Source: an uncultured Lachnospiraceae bacterium (GTDB lineage Bacteria; Bacillota; Clostridia; Lachnospirales; Lachnospiraceae). Taken from it: 64,000 nucleotides of DNA. The notes beneath the pieces were generated by a model, which worked only from the letters and a program-made list of their open reading frames with translations, was not told the origin of the DNA and ran no database searches. The stretch spans positions 85,050-149,049 of the forward strand of contig CAJTJZ010000001.1 of NCBI GenBank assembly GCA_910576895.1. Direction: 5' to 3'. Both the position numbers and the translations under genes were made by a program. Below, piece by piece: positions 7,632 through 16,987 of the stretch. Position 1 is the stretch's first letter. Each line of letters starts with the position of its first letter.

Positions 7632-9203
7632 TTATTTTCTATATTCTTCTATCTTGCAAGTATGTTTTTTACTCTTTGCATCATAATTAATTCCAACAAT
7701 TAAAATATCTCCCCCATAATCCTTTAATGCCTGTGGATAATCCCTATTTTTAATTTGCTTGATTGCTCCTTTCTCTGTTTTATTCCATTTTAATTCAATT
7801 AAAAGCAATGGCATAGAAGAAGATTTTTCTGGAAAAAACACTACATCTGCATATCCATGACCTGATGGCAACTCATCAATTCTAAAATATTCATCTACAC
7901 AACTAAGGTAAGCAAATCGAATCACACTACGGAGAGCTTGTTCATTGTTATAAAAAGTAGGAGCAGTTCCTGCCTGATGAGCTTTTTCTACTGCTTTTGC
8001 CACAATTTCTCCATCCATATTTAATGTTGCTTCTAAAAGATGAACCGAATTTCTAATAAGTTTTGCAAGTTCTGTATGCTTTCCTGTAGTTACTGCCCGA
8101 ACAAATTCTTCTCGAACTTCCTCATTAGGAATATATACAGATTTGCTATCAAAATCATATGCTAAATAGCCAAGATGAATCAGTAAAGTAAGCACATCAT
8201 CTTTATTTTTAATTGTTGTCATATCATTTTGGAATGCGGCAACATCAACCTTTACATATGCCCCTCCTAGCATTTGAACAATGGACTCTTTCAACCCATC
8301 TTGATTCATTTCAATATAAATCCTAAGTGATTCATAAGTTTCCGATTGTGTCCAATAATTTCCAAATTCCTCATTTGTAACTGCCTCTATCACAGAATTT
8401 GGACTATATATAGATTTTATTTTGCTAAATGAATATCCATCATACCATCTTTTCATTTCTTCAAAATCAACACTATATTCCTTGCAAAGTCGCTGAACTT
8501 CTTCCTCTGTGAATCCAACAAATTCTGCCAATTTTTTAGGTGTAATCATTGTATATTCCCTAAAATCACTCACAGCAGATTGATTCCCATATTTTTTTAT
8601 TGGAAGAATTCCAGTCATATAGGCTGCTTCAAAAATAATATCTGTCCAACTACTCTTAAATAAACCTCTTAAGAAATCAATATATTCTTTTTGAATCTTT
8701 GTATCCTCTTTCATCTCTCGAAATAATGCATCCCACTCATCAATGATCATAATAAACTTCTCATTTGTCGCTTCTGTAATATGAATCAAAGTTTCTGCCA
8801 AATCAATTCCTATTTCCACTTGAGGAAATGCTTTGGCAATCTCTGTCTTAACCTCATAATTAATGTTTTTGACAACATCTTTTATATTTATAGCTCGTGA
8901 TATAAATAGAGTAACATCTAAATAAATGACATTATACTTATTCAAATATTTTTTAAAAGAAGATATTTTTGAAATTTTAAGTCCCTCAAACAATTCGTGC
9001 GAATCACAACTTTTATCATAATATGCACACAACATTTTTGCAGCAAATGATTTTCCAAAACGTCTTGGTCTACTTACACATGTCAATTTATCCGTTGTAC
9101 CTAACGTGTTATTGATAAATGCAATCATACCTGTTTTATCAACATACTTTCCCTTTCTGACTGCTGCAAACCCTGCATTGCCAATATTCAAATATTTACC
9201 CAT
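7632..9203 (-). CDS. AAA-ATPase-like protein with C-terminal PD-(D/E)XK nuclease-like domain
   Basis: 523 residues of the family that joins an AAA-ATPase-like domain to a PDDEXK_9-like domain. The N-terminal part has a glycine-rich nucleotide-binding motif in RPRRFGKSF (about 46-54) and Walker B FIMIIDEWD. The C-terminus has a PD-(D/E)XK core: aspartate in GYADVVFFP, then LIELKWNK supplying E-x-K, then a QI helix. Proteins like this are abundant and often multicopy in gut Firmicutes and Bacteroidetes. Their role is not established, and links to mobile elements or defence have been suggested only from context. GGAGAGAGTGTGTT precedes the ATG. Nothing next to it identifies a mobile element. Confidence 0.85.
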   Translation of the reverse strand: MGKYLNIGNAGFAAVRKGKYVDKTGMIAFINNTLGTTDKLTCVSRPRRFGKSFAAKMLCAYYDKSCDSHELFEGLKISKISSFKKYLNKYNVIYLDVTLFISRAINIKDVVKNINYEVKTEIAKAFPQVEIGIDLAETLIHITEATNEKFIMIIDEWDALFREMKEDTKIQKEYIDFLRGLFKSSWTDIIFEAAYMTGILPIKKYGNQSAVSDFREYTMITPKKLAEFVGFTEEEVQRLCKEYSVDFEEMKRWYDGYSFSKIKSIYSPNSVIEAVTNEEFGNYWTQSETYESLRIYIEMNQDGLKESIVQMLGGAYVKVDVAAFQNDMTTIKNKDDVLTLLIHLGYLAYDFDSKSVYIPNEEVREEFVRAVTTGKHTELAKLIRNSVHLLEATLNMDGEIVAKAVEKAHQAGTAPTFYNNEQALRSVIRFAYLSCVDEYFRIDELPSGHGYADVVFFPEKSSSMPLLLIELKWNKTEKGAIKQIKNRDYPQALKDYGGDILIVGINYDAKSKKHTCKIEEYRK

Positions 9204-9612
9204 AACACACTCTCTCCTTCTAACATTCCATTACATTGACTGCTTTTAGATATTTTCTCATAATCTTCTTCATTTTTACTTTTATGACTATAACATAGAT
9301 TTACAAAAAATGAAAGAATTTTATCGAAAATAATAAGATAATTGTTTAAAAATCATAAAAATAGACTACTCTTTCTTTTATTGATAATATATAATAGATT
9401 TCGGCAAAAATTATTTCCAAAACTATCATAATCTCAATCTTAAATAAAATTTTTTTTAAATATAAAATCCCCTTGTAGAAGCCAAATCAATGTAAGCTTC
9501 CACAAAGGGATTTAATTTTCTACTATTTTTTAATTAATACTTTAAAAAAGGAACGTTGGATAGAAACTTCATCTTTCTCAAGTATTCTTTCTTAAAACTA
9601 TTTATTCTTTCT
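9204..9612. other. Intergenic region, very AT-rich
   Basis: 409 bases between the end of the Gld-like operon and the AAA-like gene, both on the minus strand. It contains the terminator of the Gld-like operon at 9465-9513 and presumably the promoter of the AAA-like gene. A TATAGT box exists at about 9288-9293 but without a convincing -35. No small gene or RNA motif recognised. Confidence 0.5.
9465..9513 (-). terminator. Terminator of the Gld-like ABC operon
   Basis: A long stem AAATCCC(C/U)UUGU(A/G)GAAGC closes a 13-base loop and, on the minus strand, runs into TTTTATATTT. It lies 100 bases past the last stop of the operon. Confidence 0.8.
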
Positions 9613-11112
9613 TCATTCTTCCTCTTGATCTTTAAGCTTTTGAATAAAAGCATCTACATCTCTTTTATCTGCTAAAAAGAACATATCTTCTCCATCTTTT
9701 ACAGCATAATAGCTTTTATTAAATGCAAGAAATTGCACATTTTGATGTATTCCTGTACCTTCTATATCAACAGATAATACAATAGTTTCTTCCTCTTTCT
9801 CTACTTGTTTTTTCTCTTTTTTTGTTAGTTCTTGTGCTGTTTCTAATGTAGACCATGATACAGTAAGTGCATTAAATGCGGAAGTATCCATTGTTTTATT
9901 ATTAAAGAAATGATCCGTCTGGGTTTCTTCCTCTCCATCATCATTTACAGTCGTTTTTTCTTTGCGTGTAATTATATAATCTTTTCCATCTACTGTAAAT
10001 GTCATTTTTGTCATATTATCTACACTAATTCTGGAAATTGTTTTTTCCACATAAAGATAAGCTTTATCAGGAAGCAATTTATCAACACTTTCTTCATCCA
10101 TAAGATATACATAACTAGAATCATTGATTCTAACAAAATAATCTCCATCTTCATTTTGATTTCCAATAACTATGTTTGCTTGATGATCAATTCTTTTTTG
10201 TTTTGTTTCTTCCTTCTCTGTTTCTTTATCTTCTTCTTTATCCTTATCGTTTTCTACATCAACTAATTCATAATAGTCCAACTGAATGAATGCTGTTGTA
10301 GGTTTCTTTTCCTCTAATCCATAACTTGCAAAATCTTTACAATTATATTCTACAGCTTCTTTATAGGAAAGAGAACCATAACTTCCTAAAAATGTGGAAA
10401 TTTCAGATTCATCTCCTACAACTGGTTGAGAATACGAATCTTTAATACTCCATGAAGAACTATCACCAATTGCTTTATTGACTGCGGTAAAATCAAATTC
10501 CTTTGGATTTTTTATCTTTAACTTTGTTATCTGTGTTGTTGTAATTTCTGGTGTATCTTCTAATACCATCATTTGATGATTAGAATAATTAAAGGATGTA
10601 AAAACAGAGGCATCTACTTCATATATGGTATTATCATCATTTAAACGGCAATAATAGCCATTATCACTAGAAGGACTTTCATCTCCAAGATAAAGCTTAT
10701 TTTCTTCGGAAGCTCCTTGAAATGATATGGTGATTGCAGGATCTTTTAATCCAAATTGTTCCATATCATCAGGATCTTCTACTATTTTCCGAATTGCTTT
10801 TAAATTGGAAATGATTTCTGCCATATCATTTGCGTATTCCTGATTTAATGGAAATTTTTTATCTTTTTCCCAAAACCATTCTTCCCCTCTATTTAGAAGT
10901 TTCATAGAACAAAAGGAATTTTCAAATTCTATACTAGAAATACTATCTTCTTCTATTGATAAAAGTTCTATTTCCTCTGTTTGTTCTTCCTCGTCTTCTT
11001 CATTTTTTGATCCATAAACAGATAATAAGGAATAACCACCTGCAAAGACAAGAATGCAGATAAAAAGGAAGACTAATGTATTTCGTTTTTTCTTCTTGCC
11101 TTTTGATGCCAT
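9613..11112 (-). CDS. DUF4340-like membrane-anchored extracytoplasmic protein of the Gld-like operon
   Basis: 499 residues from an ATG at 11112 that overlaps the previous stop by one base (TAATG) and follows GGAGGAAAGC. A lysine-rich start (MASKGKKKKRN) leads to one membrane helix (about 12-32), then an acidic linker (EEDEEEQTEE). Repeats of DUF4340 type follow (SISSIEFENSFCSMKLLNRGEEW, KKFPLNQEYANDMAEIISNLKAIR, MEQFGLKDPAITISF). DUF4340 proteins are commonly encoded with GldA/GldF/GldG-like ABC components, and their function is not established. An unusually charged Asp/Glu/Lys stretch sits near residues 285-310. Last gene of the operon. Confidence 0.8.
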   Translation of the reverse strand: MASKGKKKKRNTLVFLFICILVFAGGYSLLSVYGSKNEEDEEEQTEEIELLSIEEDSISSIEFENSFCSMKLLNRGEEWFWEKDKKFPLNQEYANDMAEIISNLKAIRKIVEDPDDMEQFGLKDPAITISFQGASEENKLYLGDESPSSDNGYYCRLNDDNTIYEVDASVFTSFNYSNHQMMVLEDTPEITTTQITKLKIKNPKEFDFTAVNKAIGDSSSWSIKDSYSQPVVGDESEISTFLGSYGSLSYKEAVEYNCKDFASYGLEEKKPTTAFIQLDYYELVDVENDKDKEEDKETEKEETKQKRIDHQANIVIGNQNEDGDYFVRINDSSYVYLMDEESVDKLLPDKAYLYVEKTISRISVDNMTKMTFTVDGKDYIITRKEKTTVNDDGEEETQTDHFFNNKTMDTSAFNALTVSWSTLETAQELTKKEKKQVEKEEETIVLSVDIEGTGIHQNVQFLAFNKSYYAVKDGEDMFFLADKRDVDAFIQKLKDQEEE

Positions 11113-12749
11113 TAAGCTTTCCTCCTTCTCATCCATATCACAATACCAACCACTAGGATAATAATTGGTAAAATACCAATTAATAGAACTGCCCAAAAGC
11201 CAATCTGTGCTGGTTGTACTGATACATATTGCTGTTCAATATTTCTTGTAGGAATATTTAAACCTGCCTCATGATCTACCATCCAATTAATAGAATCTAA
11301 TAAAAGATCTTGATTTCCAAATTGATTTGTTGCAACAAATGTCTGCTCTAACATAACAGAAGAAGCAAAAACTGCAAGCTTTGTTTTTTTATCATTATAA
11401 TTTTCTTCCGCAGCAATTCCTAAATAAAATGGTCCATCAATATCCCCTTTTTCTTTTGCTACTGTATTTGAGGATATATCAACTTTTGAGTAAGCATCGT
11501 TAGAACTAAGCAGGAAATTTGTAAACTCAATAGTATCACGCACTTTTTCTTCCGAAAGTCCTTTTGCAAGCGGCATAATGACATTTTTATTTCCATTATT
11601 CACACTTGTTACAATCTCATGCCCTGTTTTAATATCAGGAAGCAAATATGTTTGATAATTTCCCATATAATGTCCGCTTGTTTCTACAACAATTCCATCT
11701 GCCTGTGTAATACCATAATAAGCAAGTAAAGAATTAAAATTTGTCATATCATTATCGGTATATTCCAGAAAAATTGCTGCATTTCCACCATTTTTTAAAT
11801 AATTCTCTATCATTGTTGTTTCTTCTTCTGTAAAATCCATTGTTGGGCCATTGATAATTAACATATCACAATCTTCTGGTATTTCTTCTAATGTAATACT
11901 TTCCATTGTTTGAAAATCTACATTTAATTTTGCAATACTTTTCGTTAATGCTGAATTTAATTCTCCTTCTCCATGTCCAGTAACTTGATAAATTACTGGA
12001 GTATCTTCAGAAGACACAAGCTGAATAGCAGAAGAAACCTGCCCTTCTACATCAATATCTGTTACATAGGTTTGATAGGTTTGATAATCCATTTGAGCAT
12101 TAATTAAATCTGTATAATTAATAAATTTGCTTGCTCCTGTTGTCTTATTCTCTACAATTACACAGCGATTACTTTCTTCGGATGTATAATTTCCTACAAA
12201 TTTCGGATATTTTACAGGATCTCGATTGGACACTGTAATTTTATCAGAGAGTTTATCATAGCGTTCTAATATTTCTTGTATTACTGTATCTTCACTTCCC
12301 TCTTGAACGACATAATAAATCTCAATATCATCTTTCATTCCTTCTACAATTTTTTCTGTTTCTTCTGTTAAGGTATATAAACCCTCAGAACTCATATCTA
12401 CCTTTAAATCAAGCTTTGCTGTAAATAAATTTATAAAAACAGCAAGAATAATAACAGCAAGAACAATAACCATACTGTATCCGCCATTACGAAACATACG
12501 GCTTTGGAAAGATGCCTTAATTTTTCCACCCATAGAACTTGTCTTTTCTTTGTTTGCTTTCTTTTTTGACTTTCCTTCTATTTCTTCTTCCTGATTAAAA
12601 TCCTCTAATTCTTGCTTTTTTTCTTTTTGTTCTCTTTTCTCTTGTTCTATTTCCTTTTCTTCTTCTTGTTCTATTTCCTCTAATTCTAAATTCTTTTCTT
12701 CTGCTTTTTCCATCTCTTTCTGCTCCAAATCCTTTTTTTCCTCTGACAT
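11112..12749 (-). CDS. GldG-like ABC-transporter-associated membrane protein
   Basis: 545 residues from the ATG at 12749 with GGAGG six bases before it. The first 70 residues are almost only Glu, Lys and Gln, a predicted charged coil on the cytoplasmic side. A membrane helix follows (about 92-112), then an ABC_transp_aux/GldG-type extracytoplasmic region (LDLKVDMSSEGLYTLTEETEKIVEGM, IYYVVQEGSED, VIYQVTGHGEGELNSALTKSI, DMLIINGPTMDFTEEE) with a GATase-like fold. A second helix lies at the C-terminus (IGFWAVLLIGILPIIILVVGIVIW) before RRRKA. In Bacteroidetes GldA/F/G form an ABC complex needed for gliding; in Clostridia the role is unknown. It overlaps the DUF4340-like gene, so the two are translationally coupled. 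Confidence 0.85.
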   Translation of the reverse strand: MSEEKKDLEQKEMEKAEEKNLELEEIEQEEEKEIEQEKREQKEKKQELEDFNQEEEIEGKSKKKANKEKTSSMGGKIKASFQSRMFRNGGYSMVIVLAVIILAVFINLFTAKLDLKVDMSSEGLYTLTEETEKIVEGMKDDIEIYYVVQEGSEDTVIQEILERYDKLSDKITVSNRDPVKYPKFVGNYTSEESNRCVIVENKTTGASKFINYTDLINAQMDYQTYQTYVTDIDVEGQVSSAIQLVSSEDTPVIYQVTGHGEGELNSALTKSIAKLNVDFQTMESITLEEIPEDCDMLIINGPTMDFTEEETTMIENYLKNGGNAAIFLEYTDNDMTNFNSLLAYYGITQADGIVVETSGHYMGNYQTYLLPDIKTGHEIVTSVNNGNKNVIMPLAKGLSEEKVRDTIEFTNFLLSSNDAYSKVDISSNTVAKEKGDIDGPFYLGIAAEENYNDKKTKLAVFASSVMLEQTFVATNQFGNQDLLLDSINWMVDHEAGLNIPTRNIEQQYVSVQPAQIGFWAVLLIGILPIIILVVGIVIWMRRRKA

Positions 12750-12788
12750 TTTATACCTCCATTCTAAATTCAAACAAAAATATTCTCT

Positions 12789-13652
12789 CTAATTCCATCT
12801 TCTTCTATTTAATGTTTGAACTGTAATTACTAGAAAAACGACTGCAACAGAGATAAAATAAATACAAGACTGCAAATCCAAAATACCAGATGAAAAATTA
12901 TCATATTTACTGGCAATGGCAATCCAACTACAAATTTTTTCAATTAATCCTTCATAAAAGCTTGCTTTAGAAACATAAAGAAATGCCATAATAGCTTCTA
13001 CAATTGCTGCTAAAGCAAGCGTTACTGTTAAATTTCTTGTATTCCAATAAAGAATACCAAAAATCACTAAAACAATAAAAGACAACATAAGCCATACAGA
13101 TAAACTATCTGTTGGCAATACACTTGCAATTCCCATAATTAAATTTGTAATTAAAATTACAAGTACTGATAATACAGCAGCAATAATCTGATTTTCTGAT
13201 ACAGCAGAAAGAAACATACCAATGGCAAGATAAGCACAACCCATTAAGAAAAAGCCAAGAATTGCACTATAAGCCATTCCCATACTAATTGTTCCAAATT
13301 GTGATAAAATTAATGGATAAAAGAGCATAATAGTAATTGCAGAAAGAAAAACTGTTACAATTGCAAAATATTTTCCAAGAACAATTCCTGTAATAGAGAC
13401 TGGTGATGTAAATAATAGCTGATCTGTTTTTTGTTTCTTTTCTTCTGCAAGAATCCGCATTGTTATAATTGGAACAATAAAAATAAATAGATAACACATT
13501 TGTGCTGGAACATATTCAAAATTAGCTAATGCCTGAATTAAATTTGCAACTACAAAATAAATTCCTAAAAATACCAAAAAGAAAGCAAGAAAAAAGTACC
13601 CCACCATAGATGTAAAATATGCTTTCAGTTCTCTTTTATAAATCGCAAGCAT
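12789..13652 (-). CDS. ABC-2 type permease, GldF-like
   Basis: 287 residues with six predicted membrane helices. The start MLAIYKRELKAYFTSMVGYFFLAFFLVFLGIYF and the conserved ITMRILAEEKKQKTDQLLFTSPVSITGIVLGKYFA (the coupling segment of GldF/NosY-type permeases) identify it. It begins directly after the ATPase stop and is followed by the GldG-like gene. Together these should form one membrane ABC complex. Confidence 0.9.
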   Translation of the reverse strand: MLAIYKRELKAYFTSMVGYFFLAFFLVFLGIYFVVANLIQALANFEYVPAQMCYLFIFIVPIITMRILAEEKKQKTDQLLFTSPVSITGIVLGKYFAIVTVFLSAITIMLFYPLILSQFGTISMGMAYSAILGFFLMGCAYLAIGMFLSAVSENQIIAAVLSVLVILITNLIMGIASVLPTDSLSVWLMLSFIVLVIFGILYWNTRNLTVTLALAAIVEAIMAFLYVSKASFYEGLIEKICSWIAIASKYDNFSSGILDLQSCIYFISVAVVFLVITVQTLNRRRWN

Positions 13653-14660
13653 TTATACTTCCTCCTTTTCTTTTTCTTTCTCTAATAAACGCTTCTTTTT
13701 TCTTGACATATAATTTGTATCTTCCTTTGTAACTTCAAGGAATACTTCTTCTAATGACATTGCCGCTGGTCTCATTTGCAAAATTGGGCAATTCTTATCT
13801 GCCATGGTATAAAAAATTGCTTCGCTTAAGGCATCTTCATCAGTACTACTACTGTAAACAGTAAGATATACCTTTCCTTCTTCTCGTTTTCCCTTATTAA
13901 TAGAAACATCCGTTACATTCTCAATACTAAGCAATGCTTTTTTTATCATTCCTTCTTCGCCTTGCAGTTTCATTTCCACACCACTAGAGCCGCCCATACG
14001 CTTTGATAAATTATCTGGTGTATCAATGACTAATTTCTTTCCCTTATTTATAATAAGTACCTTATCACAAACAGCCGCTACTTCAGAAAGAATATGAGAA
14101 CTTAGAATAATTGTATGATTTTTTGCAAGTTCTCTAATTAAATCCCTAATTTCAATAATCTGTTTTGGATCAAGTCCAACTGTTGGTTCATCTAAAATCA
14201 AAACTTCTGGATTTCCAATCAGTGCTGCTGCCAAACCAACACGTTGTTTAAAACCTTTAGAAAGATTTTTAATTAAGCGATTCTTCATTTCTGTTGTAGA
14301 AGTCATTTTCATCACATAATCTAGCATTTCCTTTTGTTTTGATTTTTTAACCTTTTTTAATTCCGCAACAAATTTTAAATATTCCAAAAGCCGCATATCA
14401 CCATAAAGCGGTGGAATTTCTGGTAAGTATCCAATGCATTTTTTTGCTTCTTCTGGTTCTTCAAAGATATCATGTCCATCAATTTCAGCCGTTCCTTCCG
14501 TTGCAGAAATATAGCCTGTAATCATGTTCATGGTGGTAGATTTTCCTGCACCATTTGGTCCTAAAAACCCAAGAATCTCACCTTGTTTGACAGTAAAACT
14601 TAAAGAATCTACTGCCTTGTGATCCCCATACTTTTTTGTCAAATTTCTCACTTCAATCAA
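13653..14660 (-). CDS. ABC transporter ATP-binding protein, GldA-like
   Basis: 335 residues. The start codon is TTG at 14660, preceded by GAGGAGG at a nine-base spacing; no nearby ATG fits. Walker A is GPNGAGKST, the signature region is NLSKGFKQRVGLAAALIGNP, Walker B is VLILDEPTVGLDPKQ, and the H-loop is ILSSHIL. A C-terminal domain of about 90 residues ends in a charged tail (KKKRLLEKEKEKEEV). First gene of the four-gene ATPase/permease/GldG-like/DUF4340-like operon. It starts just after the terminator hairpin of the trp operon, and no convincing promoter lies between them. Confidence 0.92.
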   Translation of the reverse strand: MIEVRNLTKKYGDHKAVDSLSFTVKQGEILGFLGPNGAGKSTTMNMITGYISATEGTAEIDGHDIFEEPEEAKKCIGYLPEIPPLYGDMRLLEYLKFVAELKKVKKSKQKEMLDYVMKMTSTTEMKNRLIKNLSKGFKQRVGLAAALIGNPEVLILDEPTVGLDPKQIIEIRDLIRELAKNHTIILSSHILSEVAAVCDKVLIINKGKKLVIDTPDNLSKRMGGSSGVEMKLQGEEGMIKKALLSIENVTDVSINKGKREEGKVYLTVYSSSTDEDALSEAIFYTMADKNCPILQMRPAAMSLEEVFLEVTKEDTNYMSRKKKRLLEKEKEKEEV

Positions 14661-14693
14661 TGAAAAAATCCTCCTCTACACTTTTCTTTACAC

Positions 14694-14725
14694 TTAAAAA
14701 TCCCCGAGCATTGGGGGATTTTTAA
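14694..14725 (-). terminator. Terminator hairpin between the trp operon and the Gld-like operon
   Basis: A perfect 12-bp inverted repeat TTAAAAATCCCC/GGGGATTTTTAA closes an 8-base loop. It is 74 bases past the trpA stop and 34 bases before the TTG start of the next ATPase. U-rich on either strand, so it could stop transcription in both directions. Confidence 0.8.
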
Positions 14726-14798
14726 GCTTTTTATTTAATTCTAACACAGATGTGTGATAACTTTGTGAAATAAAAGAAATACAAAAAATTTCTGTTTT

Positions 14799-15581
14799 TC
14801 AAAATTCTGCTTTAAATTTTCTAATATAATTTGTAATAATATCTAAATTATAATTACTCTCTTTCATTAATTTTATAAAATGTGAACCTACAATTGCTCC
14901 ATCAATGATTGTACGTACTTCTTTTAAATTGGATGCTTCCTTAATACCAAATCCCATCATAACAGGAATCTTTGACTGTCTTTTTACTTCCTCTAAATAG
15001 GACACTACATTTCGATGAAAGCCACCGTCCTGTCCAGTCACTCCCATAGACGATACACAATATACAAATCCTCTTGCATTTTCTAAAATTTTTGGAATCC
15101 GCTGTCTTGATACAGGAGAAACAAGTTGAATTAGAATAGGGGCATTTTCCTTTAAAAGAAGTGCTGCAAGTTCTCCTTGTTCTTCTTTTGGAAGATCAGG
15201 AATAATCAGACCATCCACACCTGTTTCTATACATCTACCTACAAATTTTTCCAAACCATAATGAAGTATTGTATTATAATACATCATAAAAACAATTGGT
15301 ATTTCACAGTCTTTGCGTATTTCTAACATCATTTCAAAAATACGGTAAATATTACTTCCTTTTAAAATTGCTTCATAGCTTGCCTGCTGAATCACTGGTC
15401 CATCTGCAATAGGATCAGAAAATGGAATCCCAAGTTCTAAAATATCTGTTCCTGCCTCTTGTTGTGCCTTTACAATCTCTTTTGTTCCTTCCATATCGGG
15501 AAGTCCTGCTGTCATATAAGTAATAAACGCTTTCTCTCCTTTTTCCTGAAGCTTTGCTAATCTTTTTTCAATACGATTCAT
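14799..15581 (-). CDS. trpA: Tryptophan synthase alpha subunit
   Basis: 260 residues from the ATG at 15581, which has AGAGAGGAG upstream. TrpA cleaves indole-3-glycerol phosphate to indole and glyceraldehyde 3-phosphate. The catalytic glutamate is in ILELGIPFSDPIADGP, which also holds the catalytic aspartate, and the phosphate-binding GFGIKEASN and GAIVGSHFIKLM are present. Length is normal for the family. It follows trpB by 114 bases and ends the operon. Confidence 0.97.
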   Translation of the reverse strand: MNRIEKRLAKLQEKGEKAFITYMTAGLPDMEGTKEIVKAQQEAGTDILELGIPFSDPIADGPVIQQASYEAILKGSNIYRIFEMMLEIRKDCEIPIVFMMYYNTILHYGLEKFVGRCIETGVDGLIIPDLPKEEQGELAALLLKENAPILIQLVSPVSRQRIPKILENARGFVYCVSSMGVTGQDGGFHRNVVSYLEEVKRQSKIPVMMGFGIKEASNLKEVRTIIDGAIVGSHFIKLMKESNYNLDIITNYIRKFKAEF

Positions 15582-15695
15582 GGCATCTCCTCTCTGGGTT
15601 TCTATTACCCACAAATAAGCTCTTAAACTTTGAAAACTTTATTTATCCAATCACAATTTTTATTATTTTCATCATTCCCAAAATTTTTCTATTCT

Positions 15696-16889
15696 TTATT
15701 TATTTAATGCTTCTAATGATTTTCCATTTAAATATTCTGCAATTGTACGACAATCTTTATCTCCTCGCCCTGAAAGGCATAAAACTAAAATTTGATCTCT
15801 TGTCATCTCTTTTGACTTTTTAAATGCATAAGCAAGAGCATGTGCACTTTCTATTGCAGGGATAATCCCTTCCATTTTGCAAAGCTCCAATAAAGCCTGC
15901 ATTGCTTCATCATCTGTAATAGAAACATAGCTTGCTCTACCGCTGTCTTTTAAATAACAATGTTCTGGTCCAACACCGGGATAATCAAGTCCAGCAGAAA
16001 CAGAATGAGCAATCTGTATATTTCCATTTTCATCTTGTAAAAGATAAGAACGCATCCCATGCAAAGTACCGATTTGTCCCATTGCCATAGAACTTGCATG
16101 TTTTCCTGTTTCAATTCCAAGCCCTGCTGCCTCTACACCAATTAATTCCACTTCTTTATCCTCTATAAATTCTGCAAACGTCCCAATAGAATTAGAACCA
16201 CCTCCAACACATGCCATAACAATATCTGGCAATCGTCCTTCCTTTTCTAATATTTGCTTTCTTGCTTCTTTACTAATAATACTTTGAAATTGTTTTACTA
16301 TTTTAGGATAAGGATAAGGTCCTACAGCAGAACCAATAATATAAAAAGTATCTTCTGCTTCTTTTGCCCAAATGCGAATCGCCTCATTTGTTGCGTCCTT
16401 TAATGTACAGTTTCCAGAATCCACAGGAATTACTTTTGCACCAAGCATTTCCATACGAAGTACATTTAATTCTTGTCTTTTTATATCTTCCCTTCCCATA
16501 TAAACGCTACATTCCATTCCAAATAATGCTGCTCCTGTTGCTGTTGCTACTCCATGCTGTCCTGCTCCTGTTTCGGCAATCACCTTTTTCTTTCCCATAC
16601 GTTTTGCAAGAAGAATCTGTCCAATTACATTATTAATTTTATGAGCACCTGTATGATTTAAATCTTCCCTTTTTAAATAAATCTTTGTTCCATATTTCTC
16701 CGATAGCCTTTCTGCAAAATATAAAGGGGTTTCCCTTCCTACATATTCTTTCATATAATAATGAAATTCCCTCCAAAAACTTTCATCATGGATTGCTTCC
16801 TCATAAGCCCTATCAAGCTCATCTAATGTATTCATTAAAGATTCTGCTACATACTGTCCACCAAATTTACCATAATATTTACTATTCAT
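15696..16889 (-). CDS. trpB: Tryptophan synthase beta subunit
   Basis: 397 residues, normal length. It joins indole and serine to make tryptophan with pyridoxal phosphate. The PLP lysine is in LNHTGAHKINN, the phosphate loop is VGGGSNSIG, and the GAGQHGVATATGAALFG and SVSAGLDYPGVGPEH motifs are intact, so it is the canonical TrpB1 type that partners TrpA. AAGGAGG precedes the ATG. The upstream neighbour is trpG, where trpD, trpC and trpF would usually be found. Confidence 0.97.
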   Translation of the reverse strand: MNSKYYGKFGGQYVAESLMNTLDELDRAYEEAIHDESFWREFHYYMKEYVGRETPLYFAERLSEKYGTKIYLKREDLNHTGAHKINNVIGQILLAKRMGKKKVIAETGAGQHGVATATGAALFGMECSVYMGREDIKRQELNVLRMEMLGAKVIPVDSGNCTLKDATNEAIRIWAKEAEDTFYIIGSAVGPYPYPKIVKQFQSIISKEARKQILEKEGRLPDIVMACVGGGSNSIGTFAEFIEDKEVELIGVEAAGLGIETGKHASSMAMGQIGTLHGMRSYLLQDENGNIQIAHSVSAGLDYPGVGPEHCYLKDSGRASYVSITDDEAMQALLELCKMEGIIPAIESAHALAYAFKKSKEMTRDQILVLCLSGRGDKDCRTIAEYLNGKSLEALNK

Positions 16890-16987
16890 TCTCTTTTCCT
16901 CCTTATTTTATAATTTATATCTATATTTTTATTATTTGCATCCTTTTTTTATTGTTATTTGCAAAATTCTACTATATCTATTATAAA

